From: a virus
DNA length: 38,438 bases
Direction: 5' to 3' (one strand)
Virus record (IMG/VR): IMGVR_UViG_3300048589_000170
Span: 1-38,438 of that record
Of this stretch, positions 21,056 to 30,083 are shown piece after piece. Within the stretch, counting starts at the first letter, position 1. Every line of letters begins with the position of its first letter. The position numbers were made by a program, and so were the translations under genes. The notes under the pieces were generated by a model. It was not told the DNA's origin, searched no databases, and saw only the letters and a program-made list of their open reading frames with translations.

Positions 21056-21079
21056 ACGGGGGCTTCGGCCCCCGTTTTT
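21056..21079 (+). terminator. Intrinsic terminator after the capsid gene
   Basis: ACGGGGGC-TTCG-GCCCCCGT followed by TTTT is a perfect 8-bp stem with a stable UUCG loop. It would separate the abundant head transcripts from the enzyme island downstream. Confidence 0.95.
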
Positions 21080-21081
21080 CC

Positions 21082-21405
21082 ATGCTCAAGATTCACCAAG
21101 ACATCACCCAGGACGGGCTCGTCACCGAAATGTGGTCGGACGGCGACGACTTGCACGTCAGGCACTCACAGGACGCGGAACCGGCTTTTGAGGCGGTGCT
21201 CCAGTCGCGCAACGACGGCAGCCACTGGCAAAAGGGCGTCAAGCAGGGGATGGTCCATGCTTTTCACATTCCCAGCGGAGTCGTAACCGAGCTGTTCGGG
21301 ATCGGAATCAATGTCTACCAGGCGCCGATGAAAGACATCAAGGCGGGACTGATGAAGCTCAATCGCTACACGGCGTGCGACATGACGGGGAAGCGGCTTG
21401 TCTGA
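21082..21405 (+). CDS. Small protein after the capsid gene
   Basis: This is a 107-residue protein starting MLKIHQDITQDGLVTEMWSD, just after the terminator. It has mixed alpha/beta character and no recognised motif. It opens the enzyme island and overlaps the next gene by eight bases. The function is unknown. Confidence 0.65.
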   Translation: MLKIHQDITQDGLVTEMWSDGDDLHVRHSQDAEPAFEAVLQSRNDGSHWQKGVKQGMVHAFHIPSGVVTELFGIGINVYQAPMKDIKAGLMKLNRYTACDMTGKRLV

Positions 21406-22723
21406 CGCGCTATCAAGAGCGGCGGCGGTCGCTGAAGAAAACCCAGAGTTGGCGATTCAGCTTTGCATGCAGTACCTGCGCGAGAACCCGGAGAGCGCGC
21501 CGGGGTTCACGTTGGGCGGCGTGCTGCACGCACGGGCCGGCATCGAAGCTGTGGCGCTGGCGTTCTTCGAGCGCGCCGTGAAGCTGGTCCCGCGGGCCGA
21601 GACCTGGAACAACTACGGCAGTCAATGCCACACGGTCAAGCTCACGCAGCAAGCGCGGCAGGCGTTCGAGCGCGCGCTGGCGATGACGGACGATCCGCGC
21701 AAGCGCGCCGTCTATATGTGCAACATGGCGGCCACCTACACCGACGACGAACAATACGCGCGTGCTCTTGAGTGGATCGGGAAAGCCGAAAAGCTCGATC
21801 CAGATTGCCCTAACCTGTCTCAAGTAGCGCGCTTTCCGTACCTGGCGCTAGGCGACTGGCGCAACGGCTGGCGGCATTGGCGCTCGACCATCGGCACCAA
21901 GCATCGGAAGTGGCTCGACTTTGGCGGCGCCGAATGGGGCGGCGAGCCGACCGGGACGCTGGTGATATACGGCGAGCAGGGCATCGGCGACGAGATTGCC
22001 TACGCGTCGTGCATCGAAGATTGCCGGCCGCTGGCCGAGCGCGTCATCATCGAATGCGATCCGCGGCTCGAAGCGCTCTACGCGCGGTCATTTCCGTGGG
22101 CGACCGTCTACGGCACGCGCCGCGGCGATAGGGGGTGGCTAGAAAGCGTTCGGGTGGATGCACAGGTGCCCGTGGGCAATCTGCCTAGCTATTTCCGCCC
22201 CGAGCCGGCCTCGTGCCCAAAGACGCCATATCTGGTGCCTGACCCAGAGCGCGTTCTGATGTGGCGCGCGTTGTTCGCATCGTGGGGCAAGCCTGTAGTC
22301 GGGCTGTGCTGGTCCGGCGGCCGTTTCGAGTCGCAGCAGCAGCTACGGCGGGTCGGTCTGGATGCATTCATGGAATACATGGGCCGGCGGGATGCGGTCT
22401 ATGTCTCGCTGCAATACACGGACCCGCGCGAGGAAATCGCCGAGACAGGGCTGCCGGTGCGGTTCTTCAGCGAGTGCTTGTCCGAGGCTAACTACGATGA
22501 GACGGCGGCCCTAGTGGCGGCCCTGGACGACATGGTTGGCATCCATACGTCTGCACACCACGTCCGCGGCGCGATGGGCCTGCCGTCGACGGTCCTAGTC
22601 CCGTCGCCGCCGATGTGGCAATACGCGCACGGCGACGGGATGCCGTGGTACGCGGGACAGCGGTATCACCGGCAACGCAAACACGAGCGTTGGATTGATT
22701 GTGTCAACAGGTTGGGGGTTTGA
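21398..22723 (+). CDS. TPR protein fused to a glycosyltransferase-like domain
   Basis: This is a 441-residue protein with a TTG start at 21398 overlapping the gene before. Residues 1-145 are TPR-like helical repeats (ALAFFERAVKLVPRAETWNN, then RALEWIGKAEKLDPDCPNLS). Residues 175-440 resemble the GT-B/heptosyltransferase fold seen in TPR-glycosyltransferases (LVIYGEQGIGDEIAYASCIE, KPVVGLCWSGGRFESQQQ, MVGIHTSAHHVRGAMGLPS). It would transfer a sugar to a protein or surface target. Such enzymes are unusual next to a phage capsid gene. Confidence 0.75.
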   Translation: MSDALSRAAAVAEENPELAIQLCMQYLRENPESAPGFTLGGVLHARAGIEAVALAFFERAVKLVPRAETWNNYGSQCHTVKLTQQARQAFERALAMTDDPRKRAVYMCNMAATYTDDEQYARALEWIGKAEKLDPDCPNLSQVARFPYLALGDWRNGWRHWRSTIGTKHRKWLDFGGAEWGGEPTGTLVIYGEQGIGDEIAYASCIEDCRPLAERVIIECDPRLEALYARSFPWATVYGTRRGDRGWLESVRVDAQVPVGNLPSYFRPEPASCPKTPYLVPDPERVLMWRALFASWGKPVVGLCWSGGRFESQQQLRRVGLDAFMEYMGRRDAVYVSLQYTDPREEIAETGLPVRFFSECLSEANYDETAALVAALDDMVGIHTSAHHVRGAMGLPSTVLVPSPPMWQYAHGDGMPWYAGQRYHRQRKHERWIDCVNRLGV

Positions 22724-23652
22724 TGGGAATTACGGACAGGATCGACAACATCACGCGCATCGCGCCGCAGTATCGGGGCGAGATCATCCCGGCGCCGAAG
22801 TCGGTGAAGATCGAGATTACGGCGACGTGCAACTACGAATGTTCATTTTGCGTGAAGTCGATCCGCAACGACGACGGGCACATGGATCGTGCGTTGTATC
22901 GCCGTCTGCTGGGCGAAATGCGCGCCGCGGGCGTCGAAGAGCTGGGCGTCTTCTACATCGGCGAATCCTTCACCTGCAAATGGCTTCCCGATGCCATCCG
23001 CGAAGCGAAAGAAGCGGGATTCCCGTATGTGTTCCTGACGACGAACGGCAGCGCGGCGACGCCTGACCGTGTGCGTGCGTGCTTCGATGCTGGGCTGGAT
23101 TCGCTGAAGTTCTCGATCAACTTCCACAGCGCCGGGCAGCTTGCCGAGGTTGCGAAGGTCTCGCCCCGGTACTGGCAGCGCGCTATCGACAATCTCAAGG
23201 CGGCGCGGCGCATCCGCGACGAGGGCGGCTACAAGTGCGGCATCTATGCCTCGTCGATCAAGTTCGACGGGGTGCAGGGCGAGGCGATGCAAGAGGTCAT
23301 CGACGACATCGCTCCGCACTGTGACCAGACCTATTGGCTGCCGCTGTACGGCATGAGCGGCGCGAGCAAGGCCGCCGGCTGGAAGCCTCAACCCGGGAAC
23401 CCGGGGCGGCTGGAGGCCATGCGCGACCCGCTGCCGTGCTGGGCCGTGTTCACCGAAGGGCATATAACGCATGACGGAAAGTTAGCGGCGTGCTGCTTCG
23501 GAGACGGGCTCGACGGCGGGTTGATCATGGCCGACCTGACAGAAGTCGATTTCATGACGGGCTGGAACTCGGTACAGTATCAGCATCTTCGCCGGGCGCA
23601 CCTAGCCCGGGATGTACGGGGGACGGCGTGCGAGTCGTGCGCCGCAGCGTGA
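22723..23652 (+). CDS. Radical SAM enzyme with SPASM-like C-terminus
   Basis: This is a 309-residue protein with ATG at 22723 in a TGATG overlap. The CxxxCxxC cluster motif is CNYECSFC (Cys36, Cys40, Cys43), set in VKIEITATCNYECSFC. FYIGESFTCKW and FLTTNGSAAT follow in the TIM-barrel order. C-terminal cysteines (LPCWAVF, AACCFGDG, CESC) fit a SPASM or twitch auxiliary iron-sulfur site. SPASM enzymes usually modify peptides. The substrate is unknown; a virion protein or a sugar is possible given its neighbours. Confidence 0.85.
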   Translation: MGITDRIDNITRIAPQYRGEIIPAPKSVKIEITATCNYECSFCVKSIRNDDGHMDRALYRRLLGEMRAAGVEELGVFYIGESFTCKWLPDAIREAKEAGFPYVFLTTNGSAATPDRVRACFDAGLDSLKFSINFHSAGQLAEVAKVSPRYWQRAIDNLKAARRIRDEGGYKCGIYASSIKFDGVQGEAMQEVIDDIAPHCDQTYWLPLYGMSGASKAAGWKPQPGNPGRLEAMRDPLPCWAVFTEGHITHDGKLAACCFGDGLDGGLIMADLTEVDFMTGWNSVQYQHLRRAHLARDVRGTACESCAAA

Positions 23653-23656
23653 TGCG

Positions 23657-24769
23657 ATGCAAGCGATAGATGTTCTACAGGCGGCCTCGAATGCGGTAGC
23701 CGGCAACGTCACCGGGCCGGTCGATATTCTTTCGCTGCTGATGCGAAAGATCGGCGTCCCGGTGCCGGAGAACGCTATCGGCTCGTCGCAGTGGGCGCGC
23801 GAGCAGGGGCTGCTGCGGGACGTTGACGATCCATACGCGCGAGCGGCGGGTGAGTCGCTTGGCATCATCGCGCCGATGGTCGCGGCCGCGAAGGCGCCGC
23901 AGATTGCGCGCGGGCTACTCAAGGCGGGCGACAACCTGGCCGCGCCGCGGATGCTCGATCCGCAGACTGGCGCTATCGTGTGGCACGGCTCGCCGCACAA
24001 GTTCGACAAGTTTGACAGCAGCAAGATCGGCACGGGTGAGGGCGCGCAGGCTTACGGGCATGGTCTGTATCTGGCTGACTCTCCCGCTGTGGCTAAGGGT
24101 TACGCAGACACGTTGAGCCAATACCACATTGCTACAAAAGACGGCGTTAAAGCGGGCGGAGATTTTGCGGACTTTTTGGTGGCAAACGCTGGACAGTATC
24201 CGGCGTCTCTATCATCCGCAATTCGCTCGCAAGCGAACAAGATAGCGACTGATTTGGCAAACGGAAAGCCTGCTGATCTGGTCATTTCGTCAATGCGGAA
24301 TGGCCCATATGCGCGCATGTATGCCGGTCTTGCGGACGCAGTAGAAAAGCTAGCACCAACAAAAGCCGGTGGTTCGCTCTACAAAGTCGATCTCCCAGAC
24401 GAGAAGATCGCCCGTATGCTGGATTGGGATGCTAAGTTGAGCGATCAACCAGCAATGGTTCAGCAGCGCATATACGATTCAATGATCGACGCAGGATTTG
24501 ATAAGCCGCTTGTCAATCACATTCTTAATAACAAGACAGGCGCGGAACTTTTGAACGAGTTGGGTGGCAGGTTGGCAGTTCGCAATCCGTCGCCTATGTC
24601 TGGGAGCGCACAAGCAAGCGAGTTCGTCAAAAAGGCAGGCATTCCCGGAATCCGCTACCTAGACGGCGGCTCCCGTGGTGCAGGCCAAGGAACGCGCAAT
24701 TACGTCGTGTTCCCGGGCGAGGAAGCGTTGCTGACGATCCTCGAACGCAACGGCATCCCGCTACCATGA
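23657..24769 (+). CDS. ADP-ribosyltransferase-like (polyvalent-type) protein
   Basis: This is a 370-residue protein starting MQAIDVLQAASN at 23657. The first 100 residues resemble ejected virion proteins (helical, Ala-rich, with a hydrophobic stretch). Residues about 109-150 contain IVWHGSPHKFDKFDSSKIGT and AYGHGLYLADSPAVAKGYAD, the HG and GxGLY marks of the ADP-ribosyltransferase domain of phage polyvalent proteins. The C-terminus has GIPGIRYLDGGSRG and NYVVFPGEEALL, typical of the end of that domain. Bases 24090-24620 look more AT-rich than the rest. It may be injected with DNA to modify host targets (inference). Confidence 0.75.
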   Translation: MQAIDVLQAASNAVAGNVTGPVDILSLLMRKIGVPVPENAIGSSQWAREQGLLRDVDDPYARAAGESLGIIAPMVAAAKAPQIARGLLKAGDNLAAPRMLDPQTGAIVWHGSPHKFDKFDSSKIGTGEGAQAYGHGLYLADSPAVAKGYADTLSQYHIATKDGVKAGGDFADFLVANAGQYPASLSSAIRSQANKIATDLANGKPADLVISSMRNGPYARMYAGLADAVEKLAPTKAGGSLYKVDLPDEKIARMLDWDAKLSDQPAMVQQRIYDSMIDAGFDKPLVNHILNNKTGAELLNELGGRLAVRNPSPMSGSAQASEFVKKAGIPGIRYLDGGSRGAGQGTRNYVVFPGEEALLTILERNGIPLP

Positions 24770-25449
24770 TCCCAATCTTCACCGGCTTCGACGAGCGCGA
24801 GGAAGTCGGCACGCATGTATTCCAGTCGTCGGTACTGCATAACGCCACACATCCGGTAGCGTTTGTACCGCTGCGGATCGAGCTGTTCCGGGACTACTTC
24901 GGCGACAAGCGCGGCAGCAACGCTTTCACGTTCACGCGGTTCCTGATCCCGTGGCTGCAAGACTTCCGCGGCTGGGCGATCTTCGCGGATGCGGCGGACA
25001 TGCTTTGCCGGGCTGACATTGCCGAGCTATGGGCGCTGCGGGATGAGTACAAAGCCGTGCAGGTAGTGCAGCATGATTACATGACGCGGCATCCGCGCAA
25101 GTACGTCGGGACGCCGATGGAGTGCGACAACCTCGACTACGCGCGCAAGAACTGGGCATCACTCATGCTCATCAACTGCTCGCATTTCTGGTGGCGCGAG
25201 ATGCGGCCTGAAGTCGTCGAGGGCATGACGCCGATGCATCTGCTCCGGTTCGATTTCCTCAAGGACGAACTGATCGGTGCGCTGCCCGTCGAGTGGAATT
25301 GGTTGTGCCAAGAGCACGGCGAGAACCCTAATGCCAAGATCATTCATTACTCCATTGGCATCCCTGGGTTCGATTCCTACAAGGACGCACCGCATGCCGA
25401 CGAATGGCGGGCTGCGCTGGAAAGGATGCAAAGTGTTTGTCACGGATGA
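24766..25449 (+). CDS. Glycosyltransferase-like protein (GT-A type)
   Basis: This is a 227-residue protein with ATG in an ATGA overlap. A GT8-like layout is visible: RFLIPWLQDFRGWAIFADAA gives the DxxD-type metal site, then YARKNWASLMLINCSHFWW, LPVEWNWLCQEHGENPNAKI and IIHYSIGIPGF. These blocks recur in phage and bacterial sugar transferases that act on surface glycans. The donor and acceptor are unknown. Confidence 0.75.
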   Translation: MIPIFTGFDEREEVGTHVFQSSVLHNATHPVAFVPLRIELFRDYFGDKRGSNAFTFTRFLIPWLQDFRGWAIFADAADMLCRADIAELWALRDEYKAVQVVQHDYMTRHPRKYVGTPMECDNLDYARKNWASLMLINCSHFWWREMRPEVVEGMTPMHLLRFDFLKDELIGALPVEWNWLCQEHGENPNAKIIHYSIGIPGFDSYKDAPHADEWRAALERMQSVCHG

Positions 25450-25942
25450 CTACCGAGAACAACAGGCGGCGCTGCATGCCACCGGAACCTATGGCGTCAT
25501 GGGCCGCAGTTTCGGGCCGTTGGTGTCCCGTATCGCCGAGCAGCACGGATGCTCGACGCTGCTTGATTACGGCTGCGGATCGCGACAATCCCTGCGATCC
25601 GGGCTTGTGTGCCAGATCGAATATTGCGGCTACGATCCGTGCGTAGTAGACTACGCGTGCGAACCGCACCCGGCCGACATGGTGGCCTGCATCGACGTTC
25701 TGGAGCACGTCGAGCCGCAGTTTACCGTTGATGTCATCCGAGACATTCGGCGACTTACGCGAACCGTCGCGATAGTCTCGATCCACACCGGGCCAGCGCA
25801 GAAAACGCTACCAGATGGGCGCAATGCCCATATCGTCCAGCGCCCAGCGCGTTGGTGGTTGCCCAAGTTCTGCGAAGGGTTCGACATCCGGGACATGGGG
25901 CGCACGCCGGGCGGGTTCTATCTCGTCTTGGAGCCCGAATGA
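25433..25942 (+). CDS. Class I SAM-dependent methyltransferase
   Basis: This is a 169-residue protein. The SAM-binding motif I is LLDYGCGS, motif II region EYCGYDPCV and the later block ADMVACIDVLEHVEPQ. DGRNAHIVQRPARWWLPKFC follows. The GTG start at 25433 is chosen for its AAGGA site six bases upstream; ATG at 25394 would add 13 residues that overlap the glycosyltransferase gene. The substrate is unknown; the context suggests a sugar or small molecule. Confidence 0.8.
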   Translation: MFVTDDYREQQAALHATGTYGVMGRSFGPLVSRIAEQHGCSTLLDYGCGSRQSLRSGLVCQIEYCGYDPCVVDYACEPHPADMVACIDVLEHVEPQFTVDVIRDIRRLTRTVAIVSIHTGPAQKTLPDGRNAHIVQRPARWWLPKFCEGFDIRDMGRTPGGFYLVLEPE

Positions 25943-26508
25943 ACTACGGACAGCTGAAGTCAAACATCGCGGCCTGGCTGCATCGGGAGGACTTGTCTAC
26001 CGTTATCCCGACGTTCGTCGCGCTTGCCGAAGCCGACATTCGGCGCACCGTTCGAGTGCGAGCGATGGAGACGCGCGATACGGGCACGACGACGGGCACG
26101 ATCACGCTAGGCGATGACTTCATACAGGTGCGGCAGTTCATCATAGGCGACATTCCGCTGCTGTATTCACCGCCTCAGGAGTGGCACACCTATAACGACA
26201 ACAGCGGCAAGTACCGCTACACGATCATCGGCGATACGCTCTACAGCGCGGCCGGCAGCTATCAGCTTGACTACTGGGCAGCCTTCGATGCGCTGTCTGC
26301 CGATGGCGATACGAATTGGCTGCTGACGAATGCGCCTGATGTGTACCTGTTTGCCGCCCTGAAGCAAGCGGCCATATACACACGCGACGATGCGATGGCG
26401 CAGCAGATGGCGGGCGAATACATGGCATCCGTTAGGCACGTCATGAACCTGGAAACGGCGTCGCGTATCGGCTCGGTGCTTCAAATGCGTAGCGAGGTGG
26501 TGGAATGA
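25939..26508 (+). CDS. Head-tail adaptor (P22 gp4-like)
   Basis: This is a 189-residue protein. MNYGQLKSNIAAWLHREDLS and TFVALAEADIRRTVRVRAME at the N-terminus, followed by beta strands and the helical tail LFAALKQAAIYTRDDAMAQQ, fit the phage adaptor family that extends the portal. ATG lies in an ATGA overlap with the methyltransferase gene. Confidence 0.85.
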   Translation: MNYGQLKSNIAAWLHREDLSTVIPTFVALAEADIRRTVRVRAMETRDTGTTTGTITLGDDFIQVRQFIIGDIPLLYSPPQEWHTYNDNSGKYRYTIIGDTLYSAAGSYQLDYWAAFDALSADGDTNWLLTNAPDVYLFAALKQAAIYTRDDAMAQQMAGEYMASVRHVMNLETASRIGSVLQMRSEVVE

Positions 26509-26798
26509 CGGTGCCCTATGCAGACAGGTTCGATCTCGTCGAGAACGGGCAATTTCGCAAGCGCATTCAATACGCTGTGTGGGTCGCGGCACGCGGTGTA
26601 GTGACTGATGGCAGCGCTACGTCAGGACAGAAGGAAAAGGCGCGGGTGCTGCTTCGCGGCGTTCTCGATGCCGATATCATGCGCCGCGTGGCAATCGCAT
26701 GCGTCGCTGATCCGGTAGTCGGCGGCGCAGGGTTTGAGGCGACTGACGCCGATATCCAATCCGTTGTCGATAGCGGCATTGCCGCGATGGTGACATGA
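26505..26798 (+). CDS. Small tail-region protein
   Basis: This is a 97-residue protein (MTVPYADRFDLVENGQFRKR) with a helical core and an end like GIAAMVT. It lies between the adaptor and the tail hub gene with ATGA overlaps at both ends. It is probably a virion or assembly protein. The function is unknown. Confidence 0.65.
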   Translation: MTVPYADRFDLVENGQFRKRIQYAVWVAARGVVTDGSATSGQKEKARVLLRGVLDADIMRRVAIACVADPVVGGAGFEATDADIQSVVDSGIAAMVT

Positions 26799-28237
26799 TC
26801 TTTGCCCCTGATTCGCCTGCGAGCGCGCCGGGCGTGCTGCTGGAAGTCAACATGGCCCCGACAAAGCGGGGCTATGCGGCCGCGCCGTCGTGGCAAGACG
26901 CTGGATACGCCGATCTTGCCGCCGCATCAAACGGCGCCGCACTGGTGAACAAACTGGGCGGAACGCGGAGATTGTTCGCTGGCACGACAACTGCGCTATA
27001 TGAAGGCTCGGGCGGCACTTGGACGGATCGTTCTCGTGGGACGGCATATAGCACGGGCGCGGTGCGGTGGCAGTTCGCGCAATACGGCGACCTGACCTAC
27101 GCGACGAACATCAGCACACAGCTGCAGGTATCAAGCACGGCCGCGTTCGCGGATGTCGCAAACGCTCCCAAGGCCGCGTGCATGGACACTGCCTCGGGCT
27201 TCCTGATGCTCGGCAATTGCGACGACACGAGCACCGGGCTATCGACGTCCTACGGGCTGCAAGAGCATCGTTGGTGGTGTTCGCAGTTGTTCAACCCGTC
27301 AGGGACGTGGGCGCCTGACATCACAACGCAGGCGACCTCAGGACTCTTGGTCTCATCGCCGGGCCCGATTGTTGCCGTAAAGGCACTAGGCGACCAGATC
27401 GTCTATTACAAGTCGCAGGCGATGCACGTCGGATCCTATGTCGGCACTCCAGAAGTGTGGCGCTTCGAGCGCGTCCCTGTGGCGGCCGGAGCCGTGTCGT
27501 CCGAGGCGGTGGTGGCGGTCAATAACGTCCACTATTTCATCGGACAGGATGACATCTGGCGGTTTGACGGGTCGCGTCCGGTGCCCATCAGCGACGACAT
27601 CAGAGAGTGGTTCTTCGGCGAGGAGGTCAACAGCGCTTATCTGTACCTTATCGCCGGGCAGCACGACCCAACGACATCGACGATCTGGTGGTGGTATCCG
27701 AGCGGAACAGACATCAAGCTGACCGCCGCACTGGTGTACAACTACCAGTCAAACAAGTGGGGCCGAGTCGATCTAGCGCTGACGGCACCACTGTACGTCG
27801 TCAGGTCGGCCGTCACCTATGACTCTCTCGGCTCGGAGTATTACACCTACGATGATCTGCCGGAGATTGCCTACGATTCGCCATTCTGGAACTCTGGGAA
27901 GGAACAGGTTGGCGGGTTCGTAAGCACGACGCTGTACACGCTGACGGGGACGCCCGGCGCATCGTCTTTCATCACTGGATGGGTAGGGGATGCGGATAGG
28001 TGGTCGCTGGCTGATCGCGTCAGACTACGGTATAGGACGAAGCCGACGAGCCAGACGCTGGAGGCGCGGGCATTGGACGAGCTTGGGGCGACCCTGACGT
28101 CAAAGTCCTGCACGCATAACGTGGATCGGTTCGACCTGCTACAAAACGCGCGATGGCACCAGCTAAAGGCAACATTTACAGGTCCGGTCGAAGTCGAAGA
28201 CATCGCCGCCAGGTTCAAGCCTACAGGGTATGAATAA
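26795..28237 (+). CDS. Tail / packaged-DNA stabilisation protein (P22 gp10-like)
   Basis: This is a 480-residue, beta-rich protein. Repeated kelch-like segments (GTTTALYEGSGGTWTDRS, VAVNNVHYFIGQDDIWRFDG, ALVYNYQSNKWGRVDLALTA) match the tail-tube-closing family of podoviruses such as P22 gp10. It would follow the adaptor in the short tail. Confidence 0.8.
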   Translation: MIFAPDSPASAPGVLLEVNMAPTKRGYAAAPSWQDAGYADLAAASNGAALVNKLGGTRRLFAGTTTALYEGSGGTWTDRSRGTAYSTGAVRWQFAQYGDLTYATNISTQLQVSSTAAFADVANAPKAACMDTASGFLMLGNCDDTSTGLSTSYGLQEHRWWCSQLFNPSGTWAPDITTQATSGLLVSSPGPIVAVKALGDQIVYYKSQAMHVGSYVGTPEVWRFERVPVAAGAVSSEAVVAVNNVHYFIGQDDIWRFDGSRPVPISDDIREWFFGEEVNSAYLYLIAGQHDPTTSTIWWWYPSGTDIKLTAALVYNYQSNKWGRVDLALTAPLYVVRSAVTYDSLGSEYYTYDDLPEIAYDSPFWNSGKEQVGGFVSTTLYTLTGTPGASSFITGWVGDADRWSLADRVRLRYRTKPTSQTLEARALDELGATLTSKSCTHNVDRFDLLQNARWHQLKATFTGPVEVEDIAARFKPTGYE

Positions 28238-28625
28238 GGTCAAGCCATCACCGCAACTCACGGATGACGCGCGTATGTTTCGGGCGCGTCTTGAGGATGT
28301 TTTGCGGCAGCACGCGGACGCGCTGAATCAAGCCGCTGGCGGGCAACTTCACAATGTCGTATCCGTGTCTGCATCGTATGCAGCGGGGACGGCGGATCAC
28401 ATCATCCTCGTATCACCGGCCGGGACACTCACGGTAACGCTCCCGGCCGCGCTAGATATGCTCGGGAAGCGGGTTGTCGTGAAGCGAGCGAACAACACGA
28501 CGCACGTCGTCACGATTGACGCGTCATCTGGAACGATCGACGGAGCGGCATCCGTAACGCTCACGACGGCGTGGCAGAGGCGGGAGGTAGTGAGCGATGG
28601 CAGTAACTATTTCGAGGTGACGTGA
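28230..28625 (+). CDS. Tail fibre-like protein
   Basis: This is a 131-residue protein. A helical start (MFRARLEDVLRQHADALNQA) is followed by beta strands of the type LVSPAGTLTVTLPAALDMLG, the common pattern of small fibre or spike tips. It overlaps its neighbours. The function is inferred from composition. Confidence 0.65.
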   Translation: MNKVKPSPQLTDDARMFRARLEDVLRQHADALNQAAGGQLHNVVSVSASYAAGTADHIILVSPAGTLTVTLPAALDMLGKRVVVKRANNTTHVVTIDASSGTIDGAASVTLTTAWQRREVVSDGSNYFEVT

Positions 28626-30043
28626 TGGCGTATTCGGCGCAAGATATCCGGGAGTTTTTGACGCAGCAGGGGCTTGTTGGGCCGAACGGCAACGCTATCG
28701 ACCCGGCCGGCATATATGCGGCCGCGAGGCAATACGGCGTTGCACCCGCTGAGCTTGATACCGCGATGGGGTGGAATCCTGGCGATGCCCAGAACTGGAT
28801 CAATCAGCAGGGTCTGGCCACGACGGACACCGGCACGACGACGCCAGGCACGGTAAGCCTGGCCAACGCGGTCAATCCGGTGCAGGCACGGTCGGCGGCC
28901 GGCGTCGCGCCGCTACAGGCTGCGCAAGCATCGAACCCGTACATTGGGCAGACGACGCAGCAGACGTCGGCGAGTCAGTACATGGGTCAGACGACGCCTG
29001 GGGCGTCGATGTCAAACCCGTACATGGGCCAGACCGGAGGGTCTGTGTCGGCGCAGAATGCTGGCGTCGAGCGTAACGCGCTCGCGGGTGTCGATAACCC
29101 GTATCTGACGCGCGCCATTGACGCGGCATCACAGGACGCGGCGCGTAACTACAACTTGACGGTTGCGCCGCAGCGTCAGACTCAGATGCAGCAGTCCGGC
29201 GCTTTCGGTAATACCGGCGTGCAGCAGATGCAGCTTGAGGACCAACGAAACCTGCAAAACACGCTAGGCAACATCGCTACCCAGGCAAGGTATGGCGACT
29301 ACGCGCAGCAGCTAGGACTTGCCGAGAACGCGGCGGCGCGCGGCACGCAGGCGAACCAGTTCAACGCGGCGCAGAATCTCGGCGCGCAGCAGTTCAACGT
29401 CGGCGCAAGGCAAGCCGATCTTGCGCGTAACCTTGGTGCTGCCAATCAGATCGGCATGTTCAACGCCGGCCTGGCTCAGAACGACCTGGCGCGGAACCTC
29501 GGTGCAGACATGCAGCGGCAGCAGTTCAACGCGGGACTTTCGCAAGCCGATCTTGCGCGCAACAGTAACGCGGCGATGGGGCTCGGGACGTTCAATGCCG
29601 GGCAGGCCAATCAGCTCGGCATGTTTGGTGCGGGGCAGCAGCAACAGAACAACCAGTTCAATGCCGGGCAAGCAAACAACCTAGGTCAGTTCAACGCCGG
29701 GCAGCAGCAGCAGCGCAACATGTACAACGCTGGCGCGCAGAATCAAGGAAACCAGTTTAACGAGAACCTTGATTTCAACATCTACAACTCCAATGCCAAC
29801 GCAGCAAACATCGCAAACACCAATCAGTTCAACTTCTTGAACTCCCTGCTAGGACTCCAGGGACAAGGCGCGGGGCTGGCCGGCAATATGTACATGCAGC
29901 CGATGAACCTGTACGGTCAGTTCGCAAATCAGGCCATGGGCTTCGGCGGCATGGGCGGGACAAACACGCAGCCGACGAGCGGGAATCCGTACCTAGGCGC
30001 AATGGGCGGGATGCAACTGGCGGGCTCGTTGTTCGGCGGCTAG
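28625..30043 (+). CDS. Asn/Gln-rich repeat protein, probable ejection or tail protein
   Basis: This is a 472-residue protein with ATG at 28625 in a TGATG overlap. The N-terminal 60 residues are helical. Residues 95-140 hold NPYIGQTT, SQYMGQTT and NPYMGQTG copies. Residues 240-400 hold many QFNAG-type units of 11 or 22 residues (QFNAGLSQADLARN, QFNAGQANNLGQFNAGQ). Such Gln/Asn/Ala repeats form long helices or coiled coils in virion proteins. The position before ejection-type genes supports a virion role. Confidence 0.7.
   Translation: MAYSAQDIREFLTQQGLVGPNGNAIDPAGIYAAARQYGVAPAELDTAMGWNPGDAQNWINQQGLATTDTGTTTPGTVSLANAVNPVQARSAAGVAPLQAAQASNPYIGQTTQQTSASQYMGQTTPGASMSNPYMGQTGGSVSAQNAGVERNALAGVDNPYLTRAIDAASQDAARNYNLTVAPQRQTQMQQSGAFGNTGVQQMQLEDQRNLQNTLGNIATQARYGDYAQQLGLAENAAARGTQANQFNAAQNLGAQQFNVGARQADLARNLGAANQIGMFNAGLAQNDLARNLGADMQRQQFNAGLSQADLARNSNAAMGLGTFNAGQANQLGMFGAGQQQQNNQFNAGQANNLGQFNAGQQQQRNMYNAGAQNQGNQFNENLDFNIYNSNANAANIANTNQFNFLNSLLGLQGQGAGLAGNMYMQPMNLYGQFANQAMGFGGMGGTNTQPTSGNPYLGAMGGMQLAGSLFGG
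29340..29765 (+). repeat. QFNAG coding repeats
   Basis: Copies of CAGTTCAACGC/CAATGCCGGGCA words recur at spacings of 33 or multiples of it, coding QFNAG and DLARN units. They belong to the gene starting at 28625. Confidence 0.75.
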
Positions 30044-30083
30044 CCGTACGGCTTTGGGCCTTGATAGATAAGGAGATAGAGAT

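Noticed and set aside
20049-21089. Long open frame (346 codons) on minus over the capsid gene
   Set aside because: It mirrors the capsid gene in a high-GC region, is Arg/Ala-rich, has no ribosome-binding site and overlaps the terminator.
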